Assembly: GCA_021809365.1 (NCBI GenBank)
Contig: JAKBAC010000061.1
Location: 1 to 17,325 of the forward strand
Direction of reading: 5' to 3'
Source: Planctomycetota bacterium
GTDB lineage: Bacteria; Planctomycetota; Phycisphaerae; WQYP01
DNA length: 17,325 nucleotides
The translations under genes were made by a program, and so were the position numbers. The notes beneath the pieces were generated by a model. That model searched no databases. It had not been told where the DNA came from and saw only the letters and a list, made by a program, of their open reading frames with translations. Each line of letters begins with the position of its first letter. Within the stretch, counting starts at the first letter, position 1. Positions 1 through 6,343 of this stretch are shown here, piece after piece.

Positions 1-530
1 GAGAAAGTTGAGCAGTAGAGCAAATAGGGCTGGAACAACAGAGTGGCTGTCGCCAACACGATCAACGCCACCTGCGGTCTACTGTTCTACTCTCTACTGC
101 TCAAAATGCTTTGGCAAGAGGCCAAAACAGAGCAGGTGAAAATGGAGCAGAAGATCAGGTGAGCACATAAGGCTGGCCAGCAGTAATTGACAGCGCTTGC
201 ATGACAACGCCACCTGCGGTCTACTGTTCTACTCTCTACTGCTCAAAATGCTTTGGCCAGAGGCCAAAACAGAGCAGGTGAGGGGAGAAAGTTGAGCAGT
301 AGAGCGAATAGGGCTGGAACAAAAGAGTGGCTGTCGCCAACACGATCAACGCCACCTGCGGTCTACTGTTCTACTCTCTACTGCTCAAAATGCTTTGGCC
401 GCAGGCCAAAACAGAGCAGGTGAGGAGGAGAAAGTTGAGCAGGAGAGCAAATAGGGTTGGAACAAAAGAGTGGCTGTCGCCAACACGATCAACGCCACCT
501 GCGGTCTACCGCTCAAAACAGGTGAAAAAG
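1..530. repeat. Imperfect tandem array, ~143-bp unit, about 3.7 copies
   Basis: Near-identical units begin at 1, 285 and 428, with a decayed unit between about 142 and 284. In that decayed unit only the right half (from 206) is well kept, although a ggctgg at 171 sits almost where the unit predicts it. The last unit has lost the middle of its right half and runs into the glmU-like start. Each full unit carries a 13-bp perfect inverted pair (8-20 with 92-104; 292-304 with 376-388), a cacctg/caggtg pair (69-74 with 133-138) and an inner hairpin. The period is not a multiple of three and identical DNA is read in different frames in successive copies, so coding is unlikely. The array probably extends left of the window. 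No function is known to me. It is unlike CRISPR: units are long, contiguous and without unique spacers. Confidence 0.9.
110..126. repeat. Inner hairpin of repeat unit 1
   Basis: Stem tttggc (110-115) pairs with gccaaa (121-126) across a 5-nt loop. The equivalent hairpins in later units are at 252-268 and 394-410, where the stem is extended to 7 bp (tttggcc/ggccaaa) and the 3-nt loop differs (aga or gca). The arms are kept while the loop varies, which suggests that the fold rather than the sequence is preserved. The sample of three is small. Confidence 0.6.
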
Positions 531-555
531 AGCAGTCAAACAAGGTACTTCAATA

Positions 556-1506
556 ATGTCCATTGCAGCCATTATTCTTGCCGCCGGTAAATCGACGCGG
601 ATGAAAAGTCAGCGTGTCAAAGTCCTGCATGAAATATGCGGACGGTCGATGCTGGCGTATGTGCTTGATGCGGCGCGCGCCGCCGGTGCTCAACGCATTG
701 TTGTGGTGGTGGGTCATGACCGGGAATCGGTGATGCGGGAATTCGCGGAGCAAAAGGATATTATCTGGGTGCATCAGCAGGAACAAAAAGGCACGGGCCA
801 TGCGGTGCAGGTGTGCCGGGAGGCGATGCGCGGATTTTCCGGTGATATTTTTGTACTCGCGGGGGACGGCCCGTTGATTCGCGCCCAGACATTGGAGCGA
901 ATTTTGCGGGAGCATCGCGAGCAAAGAGCGGCCATGACACTGGCAACCAGTGTGATCGACAATCCGGCGGGCTATGGGCGAATCGTGCGGGACGCGGCGG
1001 GGCAAATTCTGGCCATCGTGGAAGAAAAAGATGCGACCAGTGAAGAACGCAATATCCATGAAGTCAATCCATCCTATTACCTTTTTGACAGCCAATCGCT
1101 TTTTGCAACATTGGAGCGGATCAAGCCGAACAATCAAAAGGGGGAATATTATTTAACGGACGCCCTGGCCATTTTACGCGGTCAGTCCCAGCGGGTAACA
1201 GCTCTGGCGGCCGTGCCGTCGGAGGATGTTTTAAGCATCAATTCACGGCAGGAATTGGCGCTGGTCAGCGCGGTTATGCAGCGGCGAATTCAGTTGGCGG
1301 TGATGGAATCCGGGGTGACAATTGTAAGCCCGATGAACACATGGATTGAATTTGGGGCGAAAATCGGTCAAGATACTGTGCTTGAGCCGTTCACATGGGT
1401 GGGCGCGGGGGCGCAGATTGCCCCGGGCAGCCATGTCTCGGCGGGAATGGTCATTGGCCGGGGTGGGGAATTTCCCGCACCGGGGCGGACGGATGTGAAC
1501 GCGTAA
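556..1506 (+). CDS. glmU: GlmU-like UTP-sugar-1-phosphate uridylyltransferase, short form
   Basis: Transfers UMP from UTP to a sugar 1-phosphate; in GlmU this makes UDP-GlcNAc for peptidoglycan and glycans. The 316-residue protein opens with the nucleotide-binding loop LAAGKSTRMKS (8-18) followed by KVLHE. It has QQEQKGTGHA (74-83), LAGDGPL with the metal-binding Asp104, NPAGYGRIVR (136-145), EEKDA (156-160), GEYYLTD (196-202) and NSRQELA with Asn229, the second metal ligand of the family. So the pyrophosphorylase half looks intact. GlmU is normally about 450 residues; here only the first turns of the left-handed beta helix (about 253-305) remain and the acetyltransferase half is absent. No continuation lies downstream in any frame. 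Start ATG 556 has a weak AAGG upstream. It is the first gene of the cluster, directly after the repeat array. The sugar substrate is inferred; the GlmU family assignment is firm for the N-terminal domain. Confidence 0.85.
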   Translation: MSIAAIILAAGKSTRMKSQRVKVLHEICGRSMLAYVLDAARAAGAQRIVVVVGHDRESVMREFAEQKDIIWVHQQEQKGTGHAVQVCREAMRGFSGDIFVLAGDGPLIRAQTLERILREHREQRAAMTLATSVIDNPAGYGRIVRDAAGQILAIVEEKDATSEERNIHEVNPSYYLFDSQSLFATLERIKPNNQKGEYYLTDALAILRGQSQRVTALAAVPSEDVLSINSRQELALVSAVMQRRIQLAVMESGVTIVSPMNTWIEFGAKIGQDTVLEPFTWVGAGAQIAPGSHVSAGMVIGRGGEFPAPGRTDVNA

Positions 1507-1633
1507 TGACGCGGGATTCCAAGGGTCTTTGACGGATTCTTGATTCACGGATGAAAAAACTCGGTCTGGTGTGGTAACGCGCCGCCGGGGCAGTATTGTT
1601 TTAAGGGTGGCGGAAGATATTCCGTTTGCGTGT

Positions 1634-2623
1634 ATGTCGATTGGCGAACTGCAACATCAACTGAAGATTTTCGCCGGGCGGTCCAATCCGGGCCTGACGA
1701 ACAGGATATGCGGGCATATCGGCATTCCGGTGGGCAAAGCGCGCACGGAAAGTTTTCCCGATGGCGAACTGATCGTCAAGCTTGATGAAGATGTGCGCGG
1801 ACGGGATTGCTTTATCGTTCAGCCCACATGCCAACCCGTCAATGACACCCTGATAGAACTGCTGATCTGGGTGGATTGTCTGATGCGGGCTTCGGCGATG
1901 CGGATCACGGCGGTGGTGCCGTACTTCGGATATGCCCGGCAGGACCGCAAGAGTGAAGGCCGAACGCCGATTACCGCGAAGATGGTCGCGAATATCATCA
2001 CGGCGGCGGGCGTGGACCGGGTCATCGCAATGGATCTGCACGCCGCGCAGGTGCAGGGTTTTTTTGATCTGCCCGTGGATCATCTGCTGGCGTCGCCGGT
2101 GTTTGTGGCATGGTACAAAAAACAGCTTCCAGACCTGGGACGAATCGCCATTGTGTCACCCGATCCGGGGAACCTGAAGGCGGCAAGCTATTACGCGGAA
2201 GTGCTGGGAGGCGAATTGGCGTTCATTGATAAACGGCGCCAATCCGGCACCAAGGTGACAATGTCCACCATTGTGGGTGATGTCAAAGATAAAACCGTGC
2301 TGATGTTTGATGACATGATCACCACCGGCGGAACCGTGGCCGAAGCCAGCCGGATATTGATGGATCATGGTGCCTTGGCGGTGCATATCGCGGCCACGCA
2401 CGGCATTTTCGCGGGCAATGCGGTGGAGCGTCTGGCGAAAAGCCCGATCTCCAAGATTGTCATCACGGACACCGTGGCGATGGACGGACGGCTGGATCCG
2501 ATCCGCGACCGGTTGGTGGTGCTGACGGTGGCGGATCTGCTCGGTGAGGCGATCAAACGGATACACTTGAATGAGTCGGTATCAATTTTATTTGATAATG
2601 GCGGGAACGGCGGGAAACGATAA
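1634..2623 (+). CDS. prs: Ribose-phosphate pyrophosphokinase (PRPP synthetase)
   Basis: Makes PRPP from ribose 5-phosphate and ATP in the cytoplasm, for purine, pyrimidine, His and Trp synthesis. Visible family motifs, numbered from ATG 1634: KIFAGRSNP (11-19), FPDGE (41-45), the ATP-site YARQDRK (100-106), DLHAAQVQGFF (134-144), the flexible-loop region KRRQSGTKVT (200-209) and the PRPP loop DDMITTGGT (226-234). The product has 329 residues against about 315 usually, the excess lying mostly in the C-terminal tail. The segment SPDPGN (175-180) replaces the usual SPDxGG, so the second Gly is lost. The open frame reaches a GTG at 1571, but family proteins start just before KIFAG, so ATG 1634 is preferred although neither start has a clear Shine-Dalgarno. 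It follows the glmU-like gene on the same strand, matching the frequent glmU-prs pairing in bacteria. Confidence 0.93.
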   Translation: MSIGELQHQLKIFAGRSNPGLTNRICGHIGIPVGKARTESFPDGELIVKLDEDVRGRDCFIVQPTCQPVNDTLIELLIWVDCLMRASAMRITAVVPYFGYARQDRKSEGRTPITAKMVANIITAAGVDRVIAMDLHAAQVQGFFDLPVDHLLASPVFVAWYKKQLPDLGRIAIVSPDPGNLKAASYYAEVLGGELAFIDKRRQSGTKVTMSTIVGDVKDKTVLMFDDMITTGGTVAEASRILMDHGALAVHIAATHGIFAGNAVERLAKSPISKIVITDTVAMDGRLDPIRDRLVVLTVADLLGEAIKRIHLNESVSILFDNGGNGGKR

Positions 2624-2691
2624 CGTAACGGAAACTTCAAACGGATCAGTAACAGATTGTCAGATTACCAATATTCATAGGAGAATTCGCC

Positions 2692-3411
2692 ATGGTGGCA
2701 ACAACCGAACACAAACGTCATATTCTTGAAGTCGCTGTGCGCAGCGCTCCGGGCCGCAAGGGCGCGGAACAACTGCGTCAACATGGCAAGGTTCCGGGCG
2801 TGGTCTATGGACTGGCCAAGGAGAACCTCGCCATTGAATTGAGCGCCAAGGAAGCCGAGCGGGCCATCCACTCAGGTGCCCATCTGGTGGACATTAAACT
2901 CAATGGATCGATTGAACACGTTCTGGTGCAGGATGTGCAGTACGATCATCTTCAGCACGCCATTGAGCATGTTGATTTTATGCGCATTGATCCGAGCCAT
3001 AAAGTGCGCGTGAAGGTACCGGTGGAATTCCGCGGCATTCCCAAGGGGGCCAAAGAGGGCGGAATTCTGGAAGTGCAGATTGCGGAAGTGGAAGTGGAAG
3101 TGCTGCCGCTGGAAATTCCGGATGCCATCCGGTTCAGCGTGGAGCATCTGGAAATTCATGGCATGGTCCATGCCAAGGATATTCCACTGCCGGCAGCCGC
3201 GCGATTGATTAACCCGCCGGAGCAGATTCTCTGTCAGGTTCGCACGGTGAAGGAAGTGGAGCCGGAAGTAGCGGTCGCGGCGGGTCCGACGGAACCGGAA
3301 GTGATCGGCAAGAAACCGGCGGAAGGTGAAGAAGCTGCGGCGGGAGCGGCGGCGGGCGGCAAGGCGGCCCCGGCGGCAGGCGCGAAGGCGGCCCCGGCGG
3401 CCAAGAAGTAA
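2692..3411 (+). CDS. rplY: 50S ribosomal protein L25, general stress protein Ctc (TL5) type
   Basis: Binds 5S rRNA in the large ribosomal subunit. The 239-residue protein has the L25 N-terminal barrel (about 8-98; RKGAEQLRQHGKVPGVVYG at 22-40 is the family signature, HVDFMRID at 93-100 closes it). A TL5/CTC beta domain follows (about 104-185; VPVEFRGIPKGAKEGGIL, then LPLEIPD). Beyond residue 190 comes a low-complexity tail that is first Glu/Pro-rich, then Ala/Gly/Pro/Lys-rich, ending AAPAAKK. The start at ATG 2692 has a good AGGAGA at 2679-2684. prs-ctc-pth is a common bacterial order, so the neighbours support the call. Confidence 0.95.
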   Translation: MVATTEHKRHILEVAVRSAPGRKGAEQLRQHGKVPGVVYGLAKENLAIELSAKEAERAIHSGAHLVDIKLNGSIEHVLVQDVQYDHLQHAIEHVDFMRIDPSHKVRVKVPVEFRGIPKGAKEGGILEVQIAEVEVEVLPLEIPDAIRFSVEHLEIHGMVHAKDIPLPAAARLINPPEQILCQVRTVKEVEPEVAVAAGPTEPEVIGKKPAEGEEAAAGAAAGGKAAPAAGAKAAPAAKK

Positions 3412-3528
3412 GCTTCGGCAGGTGCGCATTGGCCTGTATTGCCGCACCGGGATTGGCCGCAATATATTGGCGGTGTTTGGCTGGATCAGAGCACGAGTGT
3501 TCTAACGTGCTGGAACAGGCGGAACGGC

Positions 3529-4146
3529 ATGAAACTGGTAGCCGGTTTAGGAAATCCGGGAGCGGAATATGCCCGCACCCGCCATAACGCCGGATTTATG
3601 GTGTTGGATATTCTGGCCCTGAATGCCGGGGAACGCTGGAAATCAGCCTTTGACGGATTGTGCTGTCAAATCGGCTCGGGATCGGATAAAATCCTGCTGC
3701 TGAAGCCCGCAACTTATATGAATCGCAGTGGGCAGGCGGTGGCGGCGGCCATGCGATTTCATGGCTTGACCATTGAGAACCTGCTGGTGGTGGTGGATGA
3801 TATTCATCTCCCCTGCGGTACCATCCGATTGCGGGCTGGTGGTACCAGCGGCGGACACAACGGCCTGGCGGATGTGCAGCGACATCTCGGATCGCTGGTT
3901 GAAGGAACCCCCAAAGCGGCTACGGATTATGCCCGGCTGCGTGTCGGGGTGGATACGCCGGGTGGCCCCGGCAAGCCGCGGCTGGAGGATTATGTGTTGT
4001 CCGCATTTTCGCCCGCGCAATGGGCGTTGGTGCAGGTGGCTTTGAACCAGGCCGCGGACGCGGTACAATACTGGGCCTCGCAGGGTGTTGAAAAGGCGAT
4101 GAACCGTTTTAACCCAGGCGAGCAGGATTCGGAGAAGAGAGCATAA
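3529..4146 (+). CDS. pth: Peptidyl-tRNA hydrolase
   Basis: Releases peptide from peptidyl-tRNA that has dropped off the ribosome, recycling tRNA. The 205-residue product starts MKLVAGLGNPG with Asn9, and carries RHNAGF with catalytic His19, YMNRSG with Asn65, VVVDDIHLP with the Asp pair at 90-91, and GGTSGGHNGL with Asn111. These are the active-site residues of the bacterial Pth family. The frame is open back to 3439, but ATG 3529 gives the canonical N-terminus and has AGGCGGAA at 3517-3524. The C-terminus is about 10-15 residues longer than typical and charged. It lies 117 bp after rplY; that spacer has a possible ggtgcg/cgcacc stem (3421-3448) of unknown role. Confidence 0.96.
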   Translation: MKLVAGLGNPGAEYARTRHNAGFMVLDILALNAGERWKSAFDGLCCQIGSGSDKILLLKPATYMNRSGQAVAAAMRFHGLTIENLLVVVDDIHLPCGTIRLRAGGTSGGHNGLADVQRHLGSLVEGTPKAATDYARLRVGVDTPGGPGKPRLEDYVLSAFSPAQWALVQVALNQAADAVQYWASQGVEKAMNRFNPGEQDSEKRA

Positions 4147-4221
4147 ATTTTTGTGCCCGGCGGTGAAACCCATGGCGGCGCGTGTTGCGTCGCTCGCCGC
4201 GTGGAGCGAATTGGAGCGTGT

Positions 4222-4689
4222 ATGGCTACCCATGTCCGGCAGTATGAGGCAATGTTTCTTCTTAACGCGGGCTTTGCCAGCAGTAACTGGGATGCGGCAA
4301 AGGCGGAGGTGGAGCACATCCTCAACCGCGCGAATGCTCAAATCCTTCATCTTAGAAAATGGGATGAACGTCGCCTGGCTTATCCCATCAAAGGCAACAA
4401 GCGCGGCGTGTATGTGCTGGTGTTTTTCAAGGCTGAAGGGCCTAAGATCGCCGGCATTGAACGTGATGCGCAGTTGTCGGAAAACATCCTGCGCGTGCTG
4501 GTGATTAAAGCCGAGCATCTGGCGTTGAAAGATGTTGAAGCAATGTTGCCGCAGCAGCCGATTGTCGAAGATCACTTCGGGCGCGGCGCATCGCGCCGAC
4601 CTGATCGGGATCATGCCCCCGTGGCCGAACCGGTTGTGGACGCCATTGAAGGCACCGTAACCGTGGTCGAAGTTGCCGACGGCAAGTAA
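4222..4689 (+). CDS. rpsF: 30S ribosomal protein S6
   Basis: Small-subunit protein of the S15-S6-S18 central domain assembly. The 155-residue product begins MATHVRQYEAMFLLN, the usual S6 opening strand, and has WDERRLAYPIKGNKRGVYVL (48-67), the S6 signature region, followed by the FKAEGPKIAGIERDAQLSENILRV helix. The last 45 residues form a charged and hydrophobic extension (RGASRRPDRD, then EPVVDAIEGTVTVVEVADGK) absent from the compact S6 fold. The frame is open from GTG 4153, but ATG 4222 gives the family N-terminus with GGAG at 4213-4216. ssb follows after 76 bp, the classic rpsF-ssb pairing. Confidence 0.95.
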   Translation: MATHVRQYEAMFLLNAGFASSNWDAAKAEVEHILNRANAQILHLRKWDERRLAYPIKGNKRGVYVLVFFKAEGPKIAGIERDAQLSENILRVLVIKAEHLALKDVEAMLPQQPIVEDHFGRGASRRPDRDHAPVAEPVVDAIEGTVTVVEVADGK

Positions 4690-4765
4690 ATCGGCCCGCG
4701 ACGGATCAGGTGTAACGCGATCCCGTGTGATCCGCGGTTCAGCGGATGCGGAATCAGGAGCGATC

Positions 4766-5284
4766 ATGGCTAATCTGAATAAAGTTTTTCTCATGGGTAA
4801 TCTTACCCGTGACCCCAAGTTGAGCTATACGCCCAACCAGACGCCGGTCTGTGAACTGGGCCTGGCGGTGAATCGCCGCTGGACCGGCCAGGATGGCCAG
4901 CCGCATGAAGAGGTGACTTTCGTGGACTGCAGCGCTTTTGCGCGAGCTGCGGAAACACTCTCCAAATATCTTCACAAAGGTCGGCCTGTTTTCATCGAGG
5001 GACGTTTGAAGCTCGACCAATGGGAGGCTCAGGATGGCACCAAACGCAGTAAAATGCGCGTCATCATTGAAAACTTTCAATTTATCGACAGTCGCCCCGC
5101 TGGTGCCGGCGGTGATGCCGCCGCAGCTCCTGATGATGCCGGTGAACCGGCGGCCAGACCGGCGTATCGAGCAGCCCCGGCGCGCCGGGATGCGGCACCG
5201 GCACGGACCGCGCCAACCGAAGCGCCGGCACCCGCTGCCGAGGCGGATGGGCCGCCGATAGGGGATGATGACATCCCGTTTTGA
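4766..5284 (+). CDS. ssb: Single-stranded DNA-binding protein
   Basis: Coats single-stranded DNA in replication and repair and recruits partners through its acidic tip. The 172-residue protein has one OB fold (about 1-108): MANLNKVFLMGNLTRDPKL, FVDCSAFARAAETLSKYLHKG and GRPVFIEGRLKLDQW are typical SSB strands. An Ala/Pro/Arg-rich linker (about 109-164) leads to the canonical partner-binding end GDDDIPF. The frame is open upstream to 4673, overlapping the end of rpsF, but ATG 4766 has CAGGAG at 4755-4760 and gives the conserved N-terminus. In many bacteria rpsR follows ssb; here rplI follows directly. Confidence 0.96.
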   Translation: MANLNKVFLMGNLTRDPKLSYTPNQTPVCELGLAVNRRWTGQDGQPHEEVTFVDCSAFARAAETLSKYLHKGRPVFIEGRLKLDQWEAQDGTKRSKMRVIIENFQFIDSRPAGAGGDAAAAPDDAGEPAARPAYRAAPARRDAAPARTAPTEAPAPAAEADGPPIGDDDIPF

Positions 5285-5355
5285 CGCCCGGCATGAAGCT
5301 GAGCATAAATTAGTTTTTGTAACATTTGAGAACTTATAGAACATCGAGGTATACC

Positions 5356-5877
5356 ATGAAAGTATTATTGACGGACACGATTGAAAATATTGGTACGGTC
5401 GGCGAAGTGGTGGATGTGCGCGACGGATTCGCCCGCAATTACCTCCTGCCGCGTAATCTGGCGATTACCCCCACGGAAGGCAATATCAAACGATTTGAAA
5501 TTGCCCGCAAAGAGTATGAAGCCAAACTTAAACTCCTGCGCGAGCAGAAGGAACAGCTTGTCAAAGCTCTCGAAGGTGTGGAAATTTCCATCGCCCGCGC
5601 GTCCAATGAAGAAGGACATCTGTTCGGCTCGGTTTCCCGCCGCGACATTGCCGAGGAATTGCAAAAGCTCGGCCATGCGGTGCAGGCCGATGATGTGCGC
5701 CTTGATGAACCCCTGCGGCGCATTGACACTTTCCAGGTTCCCGTGCAACTGGCCGGCGATCTGAAATGTCAGATCAAAGTGTGGGTGGTGCGTGACAAGA
5801 CCGCGGAGGGCCAAGCCCCCGCCGCGCCGGTCGCCGCTGAACCGGCAGCCGCTCCCGCCGCGCCCGACAGCCAATAA
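5356..5877 (+). CDS. rplI: 50S ribosomal protein L9
   Basis: Binds 23S rRNA at the base of the L1 stalk. The N-terminal domain MKVLLTDTIENIGTVGEVV, then VRDGFARNYLLPRNLA (21-36) is the L9 signature. A charged connecting helix (about 42-75) leads to the C-terminal domain with GHLFGSVSRRDIAEEL (87-102) and a final strand QIKVWVV (139-145). The product is 173 residues against about 148 usually; the extra 25 are an Ala/Pro-rich tail like those on L25 and SSB here. Start ATG 5356 is chosen from the conserved N-terminus and has GAGGT at 5346-5350. It is the last gene of the housekeeping cluster. Confidence 0.96.
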   Translation: MKVLLTDTIENIGTVGEVVDVRDGFARNYLLPRNLAITPTEGNIKRFEIARKEYEAKLKLLREQKEQLVKALEGVEISIARASNEEGHLFGSVSRRDIAEELQKLGHAVQADDVRLDEPLRRIDTFQVPVQLAGDLKCQIKVWVVRDKTAEGQAPAAPVAAEPAAAPAAPDSQ

Positions 5878-5912
5878 GCAGGCAGATTCCAATTTGGAAA
5901 ATCGGGTAACCA

Positions 5913-5994
5913 TTCACGGCCTTTTCGGCCTGTCAAGCCCGCAATGGGCCTGACCATGGATAAAGTGTACCCCTCCCCAAAAGGAACGCAAATA
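5913..5994. repeat. 82-bp dispersed repeat, copy A
   Basis: Aligns without gaps to 11246-11327 in the same orientation. The last 39 bases (5956-5994, through taaagtgtacccctcccc and aaaaggaacgcaaata) are identical; the first 43 differ at about 12 positions. Translations of the diverged half do not conserve the peptide, so this is a DNA element rather than a gene fragment under coding constraint. It could be an insertion-sequence end or a REP-like extragenic repeat. Confidence 0.85.
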
Positions 5995-6029
5995 TACTCA
6001 GCGCGGCCTCTGGCGGGACATTTGTAGCA

Positions 6030-6047
6030 GGCACGGTCCCTCGTGCC
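6030..6047. repeat. Extragenic hairpin
   Basis: ggcacg (6030-6035) pairs perfectly with cgtgcc (6042-6047) over a 6-nt loop. The 3' arm is also part of a second possible pairing, gtgccgtt (6043-6050) with aacggcac (6072-6079), so two mutually exclusive folds exist. No T-run follows, so a plain intrinsic terminator is unlikely; a REP-type palindrome is a possible alternative. Confidence 0.45.
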
Positions 6048-6343
6048 GTTGGCGTGGCTTTGCAGCCGTATAACGGCACCAGGGGCGTTCACTCCTTCTC
6101 AAATTTCCCATTTACATCTCAACTGCGGGTGCTCTACAGATCAACGCACTGCCGGACTCGGCTCCGCGGCCGCACCCGCCCGAACATATTGCCGCGTCCC
6201 AGGTCAAGATAATGAGGCAATTGGCCCGAAAAGTCCTTGCGTGCCGGCGGCGAAGTGCCCTACAATACCGCCGGTGAACTGCCGCACAATGAATTTGGGC
6301 TCAAGCAAATTGTGAACACCAGGATACGGGAAACGTCTGTGCG

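Larger units (their letters stand above)
5878..6343. other. Gene-poor spacer between rplI and the SDR gene
   Basis: This 466-bp stretch holds copy A of the 82-bp repeat, two small stems inside it (ggcc 5918-5921 with 5927-5930; gccc 5937-5940 with gggc 5946-5949), a G+C hairpin at 6030-6047, an 8-bp inverted pair (6043-6050 with 6072-6079), and a short codon-like open frame that ends on the SDR start codon. I see no full gene, no clear sigma-70 promoter and no strong intrinsic terminator with a T-run. Confidence 0.6.

Noticed and set aside
1..530. CRISPR array
   Set aside because: The repeats are about 143 bp, contiguous and mutually degenerate, with no short identical repeats separated by unique spacers and no cas genes.
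550..1137. 195-codon minus-strand frame
   Set aside because: It is antisense to the glmU-like gene, and the plus-strand frame carries all the family motifs.
1551..1577. Eight-codon leader peptide MKKLGLVW before prs
   Set aside because: No ribosome-binding site, no run of regulatory codons and no attenuator-like hairpins; a chance frame.
2872..3462. 196-codon minus-strand frame over rplY
   Set aside because: Shadow of a codon-biased, Ala-rich gene with clear L25 motifs on the other strand.
3643..4818. 391-codon minus-strand frame
   Set aside because: Runs across the coding strands of pth, rpsF and the start of ssb; the sequence is unlike any protein and lacks motifs.
5918..5930. Rho-independent terminator after rplI
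   Set aside because: The stem is only 4 bp and no T-run follows; the stem is not kept in the other copy of the repeat.
5769..6092. Minus-strand frame with a peptide shared with 11201-11680 (CVPFGEGYTLS)
   Set aside because: The shared peptide comes only from the 82-bp DNA repeat; outside the identical 39 bases the amino acids diverge, so no coding constraint is visible.
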